A DNA stretch of 64,000 nucleotides. It comes from Gari tellinella. Lineage: Eukaryota > Mollusca > Bivalvia > Cardiida > Psammobiidae. The translations under genes were made by a program, and so were the position numbers. Positions within the stretch are counted from its first letter, which is position 1. The number at the start of each line of letters is the position of its first letter. Positions 32,808 to 44,374 of the stretch are shown here, piece after piece. The DNA lies in assembly GCA_922989275.2 (NCBI GenBank), contig OV277870.1, positions 28,850,742 to 28,914,741 on the forward strand, given 5' to 3'. The notes under the pieces were generated by a model, which was not told the origin of the DNA, searched no databases, and worked only from the letters and a program-made list of their open reading frames with translations.

Positions 32808-33235
32808 AAAACCCATACCATCAAAATCGTCCATATCCCAGCTAGTTGTTGTCCTTTACCTATATATGTATGCCCACGATCCCATAATTTTATATGGGAC
32901 ATGGGCAAACAGTCTAAACTCTGATCAGACGCCGCATAATGCGTCTGGTCAGAGTCTACCCTGTTTATTGATAGGAATTTCAAAATAAAACAAAATGAAA
33001 ATGAAAATTTTGATCAGGCATCCCTTTGATAAAAAATGGACTTATCCAATATATAGACATAGAAGAATCCACTGGGCAATTTCAAGCTTATACTTTGAAA
33101 GTTTCTAATTTGCATACTCATGAATATAAATGAAAACATTATACATGTAGAGAAAAATATAGAAACAACTTAAATGTTTCACTTTTTATCATACAAGTAT
33201 CAGTAAACAACTTCTTTTTATAATTGCAGTTTTAA
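32808..33235 (+). repeat. direct repeat copy 1, with a Pal-H insertion
   Basis: Segments around AATCGTCCATATCCCAGCTA (32823) and ATTTGCATACTCATGAATAT (33111) are repeated in order in 33359-33612. The middle of copy 1 is occupied by a Pal-H element. Confidence 0.65.
32862..33080 (-). mobile_element. Pal-H MITE with shortened hairpin
   Basis: TGTATGCCCACGATCCC start, hairpin 32905-32965 missing a few bases of one arm (CCGCATAATGCGTCTGG), interior TTTTGATCAGGCATCCC, end ATCCACTGGGC. Confidence 0.7.
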
Positions 33236-33358
33236 ATGATCGCAAAATGCAATAACAAAAAATATTTGAGTTGAGTTGAGGACAAACAATCAACAATCAT
33301 TATGTAACGTTTTAACAGTATTTCAATTGTTTCCATGTCAACCCCAACTTCTTGGTTA

Positions 33359-33612
33359 TGATTACCTATACCTGCTTAATCGTCCATATCCCAGCCAGTT
33401 TGTTACCTAAACATTTAAAACTGGTACCAAATTGAAGATAAGATAACGTGTGCTTTTTTCCAGTTTATGCTTTGAAATTACCTAATTTGCATACATGTGC
33501 ATATTAATGAGAATATTAAAAAACTAAGAAATAACATGTACAGAAATAACGTGAAATGTTCATTTTTACCCTACATATATCAGAAAACAACTTCAATTGT
33601 AGTTTAGAATAA
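33359..33612 (+). repeat. direct repeat copy 2
   Basis: AATCGTCCATATCCCAGCCA (33379) to CAGAAAACAACTTCAATTG, same order as copy 1 without the Pal-H insertion; moderately diverged. Confidence 0.65.
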
Positions 33613-33844
33613 CCATTTTCATGGTGACTGATTCTTTCACACATTTTGGGGAAAATAACATCCCTACTAGTGATATATGCATTTGATTTAAACCAACGTA
33701 AAGCCGTTAATTGCATGTGAATCATTACTCATAAAACATAACATTATTTGCATATTTTCTGATATTGTTTCTTTTTTTCATGACGAGGCAGTCTAAACAA
33801 GAGCACCGCAAGCCGGGCACATTATACGTCCGTCAAATCGATCT

Positions 33845-34670
33845 TAGAATGTAGGCATACTGAAACCATATCAAGGTAAACTGGAAAAAAGGGGAAGAAC
33901 CCTGACAGTTAGGGGTCATATGCTGACCAAGTTTCAAAATGATTGGAATAAATTTGTTTGAGTAAGAGAGCGGACAAACTAAAAAATGCCCGTTTTTTGA
34001 CAATAAAGGGCATAACTCTTGGATGTCTAAGGGAATCTTGCTGGTTATCAAACTTGACCGGTACATTTTGGTCATACACATGCTGACAAAGTTTCAAAAG
34101 GATTGGAATAAATTTGTTTGAGTTTCAATAAGAGAGCAGACAAACTAAAAATGCCCATTTTTGACAAAAAAGGGGCATAACTCTTGAATGTCTGGGGCAA
34201 TCTTGCTGGTTATCAAACTTGACCGAAACATTATGGTCATACACCTGCTGACCAAGTTTCAAAAGGATTGGAATAAATTTGTTCGACTTAGAGAGCGGAT
34301 AAACTAAAGAATGCCCGCTTTTGATGAAAAAATATGGGCATAACTCTTGAATGTCTGGGGCAATCTTGTTGGTTATTGAACTTGACCGAGATATTATGGT
34401 CATACACATGCTGACCAAGTTTCAAAGGGATTTAGATAAATTTGTTTGAGTAAGATAGAGAGCAGACAAACTTAAAAAAATGCCTGTTTTTGATGAAAAA
34501 GGGGCATAGCTCTTGAATATCTAAGGGAATCTTGCTGGTTATCGAACTTAACCGATATATTTCGGTCATACACATGAACAAGGGGCATAACTCTTGAATT
34601 TCTGGGACAATCTTGCTGGCTATCGAACTTGACCCAGATATTATGGCGGACATGAAAAAGTTAACGGACG
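33845..34670. repeat. tandem array of about 160-165 bp units (4 full, 1 partial)
   Basis: TGCTGACCAAGTTTCAAAA recurs at 33921, 34081 (one base changed), 34246 and 34409. Each unit also has GGAATAAATTTGTTTGAGT, GGGCATAACTCTTGAATGTC and CAATCTTGCTGGTTATC. The end GACGGACAGACGCC is typical of dispersed copies. Short open frames on the - strand are artefacts of the repeat. Confidence 0.85.
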
Positions 34671-34689
34671 GACAGACGCCGATATGTTC

Positions 34690-34945
34690 TAACGGGAGGA
34701 TACTTAAGTGGCTATTTTCTATTAATTGTTTTCTTTTGGGTGGCTAGCCACACAAGCGACAATTTATTTGTGCTCTAACCTGGAAAAAATTGATCTGGAG
34801 GCTAACCCTAACCCTATGTCCCACAACTGACCAGGTTAATTTCACAAGAAATGGCCAGGTTAATGTCACAAGAGACGGCCAGGTTAATGTATTTCAATTA
34901 TGGGGCTAAGAATTTTATAGCCACATAAGTACCCTCCCGTAAGCA
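34690..34945. mobile_element. 250-bp inverted-repeat element
   Basis: ACGGGAGGATACTTAAGTGG at the left pairs with CCACATAAGTACCCTCCCGT at the right. The interior has CCAGGTTAATG three times. It interrupts the GACGGACAGACGCC end of the preceding satellite. Confidence 0.65.
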
Positions 34946-35159
34946 CGGATGGACAATCAGACGGACGGACAGCGCCACGACATAATACGTCCCGTCTTAA
35001 ATCTTAGAATTTTTCATGTCAATTTATGGCAGCCCTGAAACATCTTTAGGAGCCCTCTGATCCGGGTATGCAGTGTTTACAACCAGTACAGAACACGTTT
35101 TCCAGTCACTTCTACGCTGTTAACATACGGGCCCCACTTATGGGAGGGGTTCAACCCCT

Positions 35160-35350
35160 CCCCGCCTGTGCTCCCCCCCCCCCCCCCCCCCTCTGAAAAA
35201 ATTTCTGGATCCGGTGTAACGAAGTATTTTGACCCCCATCGAAAAGTGACCCCCGGTCAAAATTCAACGTCGTAGAATGACCTCCCATCGTCGAATTATG
35301 ACCCCCATCGTCGAATTATGACACCCCCCTGTCGAAATATGACCCCCTTC
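35160..35350. repeat. GACCCCC/TCGTCGAATTATGA degenerate array with a poly-C tract
   Basis: A C run at about 35168-35190, then GATCCGGTGTAACGAAGTAT, TTTGACCCCCATCGAAAAGT and repeated TCGTCGAATTATGACCCCC. The reverse complement occurs at 38560-38790. Confidence 0.7.
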
Positions 35351-35689
35351 AAAAATCCTTGATATTTTGTTTAAAGTCAGTTTTGCATATGTTAAAGTTG
35401 TTTTAAACCTAAGTTTTGAGTGAATAAATTATATTGATTGAATTGTAAGTGTGTCTGCCTATCAATGGACAACCTTATGGGTATCAAACCCAGAACCGTT
35501 TACCCTTTTACAAGTATACATTTACGATCTACCAATTACTCTTGTTCGATTATTGATTTAATTTCGACGTAGCAGGCTGAGTAAACCCCAATCACACATG
35601 CACCACGTCTCCGAGAAAGCGTATGATCAGAATTTACAATACGCTCGTATTGACATTCATTCCAAGAAATCTTCCTATCTTGCCGCGGT

Positions 35690-35925
35690 TTCTTTGGTTT
35701 AACCAACTACCCCACAGCCTTTTTCTAGCTTTAAAGACAGATGATCACTTAGAGCAGGTTAAAAGTAAAGCAGATTGCGCATTCTGCTTTACTTCAGCCT
35801 GCTTTAATGTACACTTTGCTAGGATATAGAAACTATTTTCTTATGGTATATATCCATGACTGTATAAATTTGATCTTTTATCTCCAGTAGAGGAATAAAA
35901 AGATCAAAGGCGTAAAATTCATATT
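35690..35925. mobile_element. Pal-B MITE
   Basis: TTTAACCAACTACCCCACAG start, shortened hairpin around 35747-35812, outer arm ATGACTGTATAAATTTGATC. Confidence 0.6.
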
Positions 35926-36179
35926 TTCATAGAGGATGTTTTGATTTGTCGGAACTTATCCCTTTTGTCAAGAAATAAGAAGAATGCAGGTCGGTTGTTT
36001 TGAATGGGCTTTTGTGTCTTTTGTCAACACTTGCTATGTTGTGCGTTTATAGTTTACCATGTTGAGTGTAAAGTTAATTGCATTTACTAAACAACAAGCA
36101 AACAAACAAACAAACAAGCAAACAAAAAGCAATCAAAATCGGAAGCTGTGTTATGTTGCCTCATTGCACATAACACCAT

Positions 36180-36530
36180 TCAGTGTCGTAGAAAGACTCC
36201 GGTCAATATTCTAGCTCGTATTTTGACACCTCGGCCATTATTCGATATCATAGTTTGACTCGCCGGTCATTATTCGATGTCGTAGAATGACCCCCGGTCA
36301 TTATTCGATGTCGTAGAATGACCCCCGGTCATTATTCGATGTCGTAGAGTGACTCCCCGGTCATTATTCGATGTCGTAGAATGACACCCGGTCATTATTC
36401 GATGTCGTAGAATGACCCCCTGATATCATTCTATTCCATAGAATGCCACCCCTGCCCCGATATGGCAATTGCCGTATTTGATGTCAAAATAAGACCCATT
36501 GTCATTTTTCAATGTCGTAGAATAACCCCG
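36180..36530. repeat. 31-bp tandem repeat ATTCGATGTCGTAGAATGACCCCCGGTC
   Basis: At least five good copies between 36240 and 36420, with decayed ones on both sides. Same motif family as 35160-35350 and 38560-38790. Confidence 0.85.
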
Positions 36531-37495
36531 CCATGGTTGCGATCAGCTCCCTGAGGGTAAATTCATATCAGATTGCTAATTACCTAAATCATTGGATGCT
36601 TCTATGTTGTACAATATACTGTCAATAATCTAATCAATTTTCATAGTCACATGCCGCAATGTTTCTGTTGCGACACATTGTTAGATGATGAATGTCATTT
36701 GAACCGATGTAAATATTACAAATACATGTTCTTTAAAAGGGGGATACATATTTGTACTCGTTCACGTAACGTTTATTGGTATAGAGTACCACTGATGGAC
36801 TGTAAACTACGCTCAATAAATTGTCACATATCTTCAAGAATAGAAACAGGCTAAGGAGTAAAGGGTTAAATAATCAGGTCTGACATAATGCATCTAACAG
36901 ACAATGTATTTGAAACTTTAATGATGTTATGTCCAACAGTAACATTTATACATTTTGTCTTGGTAATTAGCAGTAATTCAATTAAGAAGTATACAGGCAA
37001 AAAAGACATGCCATTTCATATAACAGGTTTAATATGTAGAAAGCACTTCAAAGAGCTTTGTACAAAACTTTTGGTCTGTATTTACCCTTTGCTCCATAGG
37101 CAAGCTTGCAAATTAGCTACGTTTAACTGTGATTAAGGCAGGACAATGCATACAGCAATATGAATTTTATGCAGAAAGCTCATGTATGCTTTCTGCTTTA
37201 CACTCATTTTGTTGTTAGCTGACGCCTGTAATTAAAACTATTATTGGATTTTATTATCTTAATCTTATTTGCAGATGTAGGTGCAGGCGGCCTGAGGCGC
37301 TACTGTGGAGGAAATGGTTAAGGGCTCACTTGCTTACAAAAGTATACTTCCTTACCCAGTGGGCACTATAAAAAGGCTGTGACTTTTCAAACTGTAAACT
37401 TGCATCCATGTATTCTTAAGTTTAGAATCTTTGATTATTTAGTTGACAAAGAACTTGTAAATGATAACCTATCAGATATATATATGATATGCTTA
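36531..37495. other. no gene; Pal-B tail fragment
   Basis: TCACATATCTTCAAGAATAG...GGAGTAAAGGGTTAA at 36823-36869 is a Pal-B end. Open frames at 36651-36854 and 36888-37136 are partly repeat-derived and unrecognised. Confidence 0.4.
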
Positions 37496-37499
37496 TTAG

Positions 37500-37700
37500 T
37501 TATTTTTCAGTAATGTTTTTGACTGTTATCAAAATGTAATGTGTGATGTAATGCATTACTTTGCCAACGTACTTGTAATTTAATACATTACAAATGTAAA
37601 CGTAATAATAATTGTAATATAATACACTCTTTAGCAATGTAATTGGTGACACTTGTAATGTAATGTATAACTTTCTCAAGTAATTCACACCATGCCTGTT
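37500..37700. repeat. degenerate ATGTAATG/CATTAC repeat
   Basis: Many copies of GTAATGTAAT, TAATGCATTACTTT and inverse in 200 bp. Low complexity; no coding content. Confidence 0.6.
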
Positions 37701-37989
37701 CCCGCCCCACCGGTCTGCATACTCCATGACTGAATTACTACCTTAACTTATTTATAAATAAGCTGTCCACGAATTATACCACAGACCCGCAGCCACCTTG
37801 TTTCCCTACCATCAGTATATCCAACAGATAGGCACAAGGTTAACGTAACCCATCGGGAACAGCATTAAATTTAGCCTAGTATACTGTACGTTTCCATGGC
37901 GCGCTTATCATAAGTCTGAATTTTGACTTGTTTATCATCTAAATTTTATATATCTTTTAACTTATTCACACCTGAAACTTTTAGTTATG

Positions 37990-38350
37990 TCAAGTCAACT
38001 TTTGACCACAGGTACTTGACACATACTTTATTATCTATTAACACCCCCCCCCCCCCCCCCTTAAAAAAATTTTTTTTTTTTTTTTTTTTACTATACTTCT
38101 ATTATAGATACAAGGTAAACAGCGCAATTCGACACCTAGTCTTTACTATCCACTTAAACTGATGCTAAAATAGACTCGATCGCCGATATTCTCTTGTGGT
38201 ATCCTCGCGAAAGGATTAATTTATCAATATCTACTTTTTATTTCATCAAATTCCGTCAAATAACGCCACAGTACGTGAATTATAACGAAAATAAGCGGGT
38301 GTTAATAGATAATAAAGTATGTGTCAAGTACCTGTGCTTTTGACTAGCTA
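37990..38350. mobile_element. foldback element with 45-bp arms
   Basis: GGTACTTGACACATACTTTA then TTATCTATTAACACCC (38012-38046) against GGGTGTTAATAGATAATAAA then GTATGTGTCAAGTACC (38297-38333). The left arm ends in a C run (about 38044-38060) followed by a long T run. Confidence 0.75.
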
Positions 38351-38559
38351 GAGTTGTTTTATACAATATATTTCAAAACCAAAACTGACATATATTGCAA
38401 ACATATCAGAGAGCTCCTTTGGGATTAGTCTGATCTGGGTCTACACGGTTTACAAAGGACAAATGTACTATTGCTAGGTAGACTGTTTGTAAATGACTAA
38501 TATAGGCCTACTCGTCGCAAGGGTCCAATGGGTTAAACTGTGTCTGTTAATTGCTAAAG

Positions 38560-38790
38560 AGGGGTGGGGTCATTTTTCGATGGGGTCGATATATTTCAGG
38601 AGGGGTCAAAACACTTCATGAGGGGAGTCATAGTACTATGACCGGGGGTCAAATTTCGACGTCGAATTATGACCGGGGGGTCATTGTACGATATCGAAAA
38701 ATGACCGGGGGTCATTCTACGTCGTCGAATTTTGACCGGGGGTCATTTTTCGATGGGGGTCAAAATACTTCGTTACACCGGCCCTGGTAC
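38560..38790. repeat. GGGGGTCATT array, inverse of 35160-35350
   Basis: GACCGGGGGTCATTTTTCGA and GTCGAATTATGACCGGGG units end in CAAAATACTTCGTTACACCG, the exact inverse of the 35210 region. Confidence 0.75.
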
Positions 38791-38982
38791 ATGTGAAAAA
38801 CAGTTAAATAGATTTAAAGGTGGGTAGGGAAGTGCATGCATAATCTTGCGCTATATACTCGCCCTCGCGGGCATTGTTAATCCCTTGCCTGACGCTCGGC
38901 ATTGTAAGGGTAGTGCTAGGAAGGTAATTGTAATGCCCAGGTAAGTATGCATGTTAATGGATACCTTGTTTGTCGCAATAAA

Positions 38983-39031
38983 AGCTCTATAGAGCCAGGA
39001 ACGTAGATTATATACGTTCCTGATAGAGCTT
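38983..39031. repeat. 49-bp hairpin
   Basis: AAGCTCTATAGAGCCAGGAA pairs with TTCCTGATAGAGCTT around ACGTAGATTATATACGT. Isolated; no downstream gene. Confidence 0.6.
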
Positions 39032-39049
39032 ATGTTGATTGTTTACCTA

Positions 39050-40240
39050 TGCGACGTTAAATAAAGCTTGCCTTTGCCTTTTGCATCACTTTGCGCTCGC
39101 GATATGGTTTAAAACAGGCAAAAGTACAGACGGACGAACAAACAGGGCAAAATGTGTGTCTGTGGGTTTTTTTCGGGGAGGGGTTGGGGGGGGGGGGGGG
39201 TGCAAACAAATAACGCGACCTAGTCCGTTCAGTTCTGGGTCGTTTTGTCAATGGTCCGATTTGTACCCAGACTAGTCTGCAGGCCGCCCGTATAAAATTG
39301 TCCCCTTGCTATTTGTAAATTTTAAAGATACAAACAGTATCCAAGGATAGGCAGACTAAAAGTCCGGAAATGGGGACCTGAGGTGTCTAGTTTTCAAGGT
39401 GAATCCATAAATGATTAAGTTTTTCCAATTATTTGTAGCGTTTACTTTGTTCACGCCGGGGTCCATGTGAACCATCGTATTTATTCCCGTGTTAGAAAAC
39501 GTGGATCTTAAAATAGAATGCTAAAAATAACCGCTATCGTATGCGGCATTTCCATTGGTCATGGAAATCTAGGTCGATAACAACAAAATGTCATAAACCA
39601 ATGAAACGAAAAATAAAAAAAATAATGTACGGTGTACGGTGGGAGATACTTTTCGTTTTATTTTTCAATTGGTAAATTATACTAAACACTAAGAAATGAA
39701 ACAAGAATAACAACAACGATACAGTGCACAGAAAATATCGGGAGTTTATATCGATATTTGTTCATGAGGAATAGTATGCTAACTCTATAGGATTGGACTA
39801 CAGATACAAACAAACAGGTATTTGAACGTTGTTTGAATTTTGCTTGTTTATCTCTACTGTAAGTTGACTTTTTCTGCGCCGCCTAATGGGGCAAACCTGC
39901 ATTGAATTTGAAAGCATTTTTGGCTATCTAGACATCCTTACAAAAATGCTTGCTAAGCCGAAATCATTTACAAAATGGACAATAGCAGCATTTTACGATG
40001 TTCCATGACTAAAGTATGTCGGACAATTCAAAGTATTTGGTCATTTACTTTCTGTCTATCAAATTTTAAACTGTTGAACTTTACTCATCACTGTGGCCTT
40101 GAAATGTGTTCTTGTAAACACACTTGTCCCATTTTGTGCACGTAGATAGATTATCATAATTCAGGGTCTATCTTAAAATGGACTTTGAGAAATAAATTCC
40201 AAGGATATATCCCTTTTTCATGACCACTCTGTATATTGTG
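39050..40240. other. no gene; poly-G tract
   Basis: A G-rich run with about 15 consecutive G ending at about 39200. Remaining sequence unassigned. Open frames across the G run are artefacts. Confidence 0.4.
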
Positions 40241-40499
40241 TTAACCCTTTGAACCCTAGTCCCGCAAATAGGCGACCTTTTCAAAATTAAACAGTGTACA
40301 TGTGAATAGTACACACTTGTCATGTGCAAACAGTGAAGACCAAGATCAGAGGGCTCCGAAAGGAGCCCTCTGACCAGGGTCTTCACTGTTTGTCATAATG
40401 CCAAACATTGACAAAAACAACCTTTAAAAGTCAGAAATGGACTAGACTTAAATGGAAACTGGAATTGTCCATTCAAAGTGTCAGGGAGGAAAGAGTTAA
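40241..40499. mobile_element. Pal-I MITE, full length
   Basis: GTTAACCCTTTGAACCCTAG to AGGGAGGAAAGAGTTAA, hairpin GTGAAGACCAAGATCAGAGG and inverse (40328-40394) closing at GGCTCCGAAAGGAGCC. Confidence 0.8.
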
Positions 40500-41405
40500 A
40501 CATTCTTTAGATCAATATACTTCCCTTCTGGGAGAACTGTCTTGGATCAGGAGTCTCTTCTGAGTCTGTAAATATAGACCTGTAAGCAGCAAATGAGACA
40601 GTTTGTTTGATTTTCGATACTGCTACACATCCATTTTGGGTATTACGAGCACGGGCACTTATGAGGTGAACCAGGGACTTTACCCGCTTGGTCACTGCAA
40701 CTAAGACTGTCTACGGCACAGATCGATCGATTGTTGATGCAAGCGTTTTCACCTCTCGTTCTACTATCATTTGGGTGCAGTATGATATATCCCTTTACCA
40801 CCATTATTCGAACACTACCAAAAATCGAACACCTAAATCATTTCATGTAATATTTATGGTTACAAACAGTTTTGCATAACTGCGCCGTCTGCGAGTGACA
40901 TTTTGACAGCAACACCGGTAGAAACGTTAAGAACACAAGATCGGCAAGAATTTTCAGTAAACAGGTAAAAGAGCATTCAACTTCAATTCGTTACTTCCAG
41001 ACGATCAGTTCAGATCATTATCGGAAGGCGCTGTCAGGGAACTTCTCTGACTATAAATATTGCATTTACACCTAATCCCAAATTTCCCAATGCATGAAAA
41101 TGACCAGTTGTGTGTCGGCTGCATAACTTTTACATTTACCTCATTCCTAGTGGTCCGGACAAATTATAATAAGGATTCAGACCACTAAATCTGATCAAAT
41201 CTCAAACTAGGGGTCCTAAGACCTTATAACCTTTTTTCACTTTTTTATATTCTAAACAGTGTTTCATATAAGAAGTAGCAAGAAAAAAAAAAAAAAAGAT
41301 AATATTTTGACAGGTTCGAGTTTAATAAATTTTTAGAAAAATCTATTTAACAACTTTAAGAAATTTCTTCTTGATGATTGTGTGCAGTTTAATGTGTGCA
41401 TGAGC
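40500..41405. other. no supported gene; one weak exon-like stretch
   Basis: On the - strand 40507-40585 reads TDSEETPDPRQFSQKGSIL after a TGCTTACAG acceptor-like site, which looks mildly coding, but there is no homology, no partner exon and no strong donor. Remainder AT-rich. Confidence 0.3.
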
Positions 41406-41530
41406 TCTGCTAGGGTACTTACATATTTCTTACAGTACATATTCATGGCTGTATAAATTGGAAATATTTTCTTCAGTAGATGAATAAAGTAAAGGCGTAA
41501 TATGGTGTATTTATGGGGTAATGGGTTAAA
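41406..41530. mobile_element. Pal-B half element
   Basis: Outer arm only: TTCATGGCTGTATAAATTGG to TTATGGGGTAATGGGTTAA; no hairpin. Confidence 0.6.
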
Positions 41531-41734
41531 TTAATTGATGACATTAAGAAATCCCAGTGCCTTAGACTAAGTTAGAGGCATTTGATGATGTTTGGTGATC
41601 CAAGAGACTAAGTTCCCAGATCTCACTGACTGACTAAGGATGATGCACTGTCCATGTAGTTGGTACTGGGTATTACGTCTGAACCTTGGGTTTGACTTTG
41701 TACAGATATTGATAAGTGCAGATGACATGGCATT

Positions 41735-42420
41735 TTTAGCTCGACTTTTTCGAAAAGTCGAGCTATTGTTGTCACCCTGTCGTCTGCATCTGCGTGAGTG
41801 TTTGCGTCGAATAAGTTTTAGAATAAGGTTTTTGTAAGAGTCTATTTCTCAATAACTATCAAAGGTATCCGTTTGAAACTTGGAATACTTGCTCGGTATC
41901 AAATGGGCAACTCATTACAACAAGGCAGACAAGTAACCATATATAGGATTTGTTATTTCAGAGTTATTGTCCTTGTTTTATTTACTTAAAAATTGTAAAT
42001 TAACATATCTAATTAACTATGAAAGATATAAACTTGAAACTTTGAATACTGAACAAGCATCAAAAGGGCAACTCATTACAACAAGGAAGGTAACTCTGTG
42101 ATTTGTGATTCCAGAGTTATTGCCCTTGTTTTATTTACTTCAAAATTGTGAATTAACATTATATATATCTAAATTTATGACTAAGAAAGGTATTGACTTG
42201 AAACTTTGAATACTGAACAAGCATCAAAAGGGCAACTCATTACAACAAGGTGGGTAACTCTGTGATTGGTGATTCCAGAGTTATTGCCCTTGTTTTATTT
42301 ACTTCAAAATTGTGAATTAACATATATCTAAATTTATGACTAAGAAGTAAGAAAGGTATTAACTTGAAACTTTGAATACTTGTTTAGTATCAAAAGGGCA
42401 ACTCATTACAACAAAGCAGG
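41735..42420. repeat. hairpin followed by a tandem array of 160-166 bp units
   Basis: AGCTCGACTTTTTCGAAAAGTCGAGCT (hairpin, arms AGCTCGAC/GTCGAGCT, 41739-41765) leads into units marked by ACTTGAAACTTTGAATACT at about 41871, 42031, 42195 and 42361, each with AAAGGGCAACTCATTACAAC and CCAGAGTTATTGCCCTTG. Confidence 0.85.
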
Positions 42421-42487
42421 TAAAGCAGGCAAATTTCAATGATTTCATACAGAAATGAATGAGAAAAATAAGAATTGTTCTCTATTT

Positions 42488-42632
42488 TCTAGCAGACAGA
42501 AACTTAATGCAGGATGAAAGTAAAGCAGAATGTGCCTTAAGGTGCATTTGCTTTACTTTCAACCTGCTTTAACTGCATTGTCACTTATCTGCAATAATAG
42601 AAACAGGCCTATCGTAGAGTAAAGGGTTAACT
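42488..42632. mobile_element. Pal-B MITE, one arm
   Basis: Hairpin TGAAAGTAAAGCAGAATGTG with a small deletion in the right arm, then CAGGCCTATCG and AGTAAAGGGTTAA. Confidence 0.6.
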
Positions 42633-42659
42633 AAGTAACCATGTAGGAACCAACAAACA

Positions 42660-43110
42660 GTACAGTGGAGAAAACATTATTCTTTCCCAATTAATGCGTT
42701 TACGCTAAAACTATTATTTAAATTGCAAACAGTTTGGAGCCAGATCAAATTGGTAACCCGGCGTCTGACCAGGCTTCAAACTGTTTGCCTCTACTATAAA
42801 AAGGAATAGTCAGATTTGCCAAAAGTTGGTATTTTCTACATTTCATTGCAATGGGTTTGCATTTTGTTTATACATACTATATATGCGCAGGGCTCCAGAT
42901 AAGAGGTAGTTTTTTCAACAAATCCAACATTTTCTCACTCTTTTTAGCACCAAATCCTATGGTGTTACTACTCATTAGAATCGTCTCGGAGAGACTATTC
43001 TAATGAGTAGTGACACTATAGGGTTTAATTCAGAAATAAAGATTTTAGTTTTTGAAAAACTACTCTTATCTGGTGCTCTGTATGCGTTTCAATGGGAAAG
43101 AATAAGTGGA
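42660..43110. mobile_element. Pal-G MITE split by a Pal-D insertion
   Basis: TACAGTGGAGAAAACATTAT start, hairpin 42723-42788, then the right arm is cut at 42897 by a Pal-D element and resumes at 43081 with TATGCGTTTCAATGGGAAAG. Confidence 0.75.
42898..43080. mobile_element. Pal-D MITE with target duplication TATGCG
   Basis: CAGGGCTCCAGATAAGAGG to CTTATCTGGTGCTCTG. The direct repeat TATGCG at 42892-42897 and 43081-43086 lies inside Pal-G. Confidence 0.85.
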
Positions 43111-43580
43111 TAACTGGATGCTGGCTATAATGTTGTATTGATCCATCGTGACATTATTTCGCCTCATTGCTATAGTATGACGCGTCTCAATATCAAGCCA
43201 ATTTCTTGAGGACTGTCAGTTGGTATTGACACAGGCTCACTGTCATGCAGTTCATTGTGATTCATATTGGATATTTGGAAACTATGAATTTATTCTACTT
43301 AACACTTGTGTATAGTGACATTGGATAGATATTTAATGGTTAAGTATATGTATTTATAATTTTTATTTCTATAATTTATAAACTTAGTTTACCATTTTAT
43401 GCCCATTCAGATCCCAAAAATAGACTTAATAGTTTAGACCTATTTTGAAAGGCGGTAAAAAGTGGCATATGCTCAGGGTCTAATTAGAGTGTGCTAAGAT
43501 ACTGCATATAATAAATTAATAATACATATAAAAGTAAATTTACTCCATATAAGCCTGTTTCTAGTATTGAAGATATGTCA
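43111..43580. other. no gene recognised
   Basis: AT-rich intergenic sequence. Confidence 0.35.
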
Positions 43581-43586
43581 CCACTC

Positions 43587-43766
43587 CAGGGCTCCAGATA
43601 AGAAGAGATTTTCAAAAACTAAAATCTTTATTTCTGCATTAAACCCTATTGTGTCAATACTCATTAAAATCCATTCTAATGAGTAGTAACACCATAGGAT
43701 TTGGTGCTGAAATGAGTGAGAAAACGTTGGATTTGTGTGGAAAACTCCCTCTTAACTGAAGCCCTG
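43587..43766. mobile_element. Pal-D MITE with target duplication CACTC
   Basis: CAGGGCTCCAGATAAGAAG to CTTAACTGAAGCCCTG; CACTC at 43582-43586 and 43767-43771. Half the hairpin is shortened. Confidence 0.8.
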
Positions 43767-43837
43767 CACTCGGTACAGTGTTAAACAATTACAAATCTTC
43801 TTCTCTGTAACCTGAAACTTCTTCAGAAGCATCAGTA

Positions 43838-43864
43838 GGGGGGGGGGGGGGGGGGGGGGGGGGG
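43838..43864 (+). repeat. poly-G tract of about 27
   Basis: Uninterrupted G run, followed by GATGGGATTG. Such a tract can form G-quadruplexes and is prone to length error in sequencing. Confidence 0.9.
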
Positions 43865-44374
43865 ATGGGATTGCACAATATCTAGAAAAATCATCTTCAA
43901 ATCATCTTCTCCAAAACTACTGGTCCAATTTCAATTTGGTTTTCAGCAAAATATTTTTCAATAGATATAGTTTAAAAGTGAGTGTTCAAAGAATTTCGAT
44001 CTGTCCAAAAAATGGCCGCCAGAGGTCGTGGTCATTTTCTGCGTTCGGAAATATCAAATTAAAAACATTCTACCCGGTAGATGTTATATTTTTGGCTATA
44101 TCTTTATGATATTTTGTCAGTGTTATGTCCTTGATAAAGTTTAGGTCAGACTGGAAGATAGGTCATGTCGGGTCATAAAGTAGGTCAGTAGGTCAAATTT
44201 CAGAAAAATCTTTTTGCCACTTCTCAGAGGCCATATTTTTAGCCCAATCTTCTTTAAACTTGCTTAGAATGATTATCGTGATAAAAGCTATGCTTTGTGT
44301 TAATATGGGTTACATAAGATAAAAAGTAGGTCAAAACATAGAAAAAGCTTCTAAACACTCCCCTTACGAAATTC

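Noticed and set aside
40507..40695. Exon-like stretch reading TDSEETPDPRQFSQKG on the - strand
   Set aside because: No neighbouring exon in phase and no known family; cannot be supported without transcripts.
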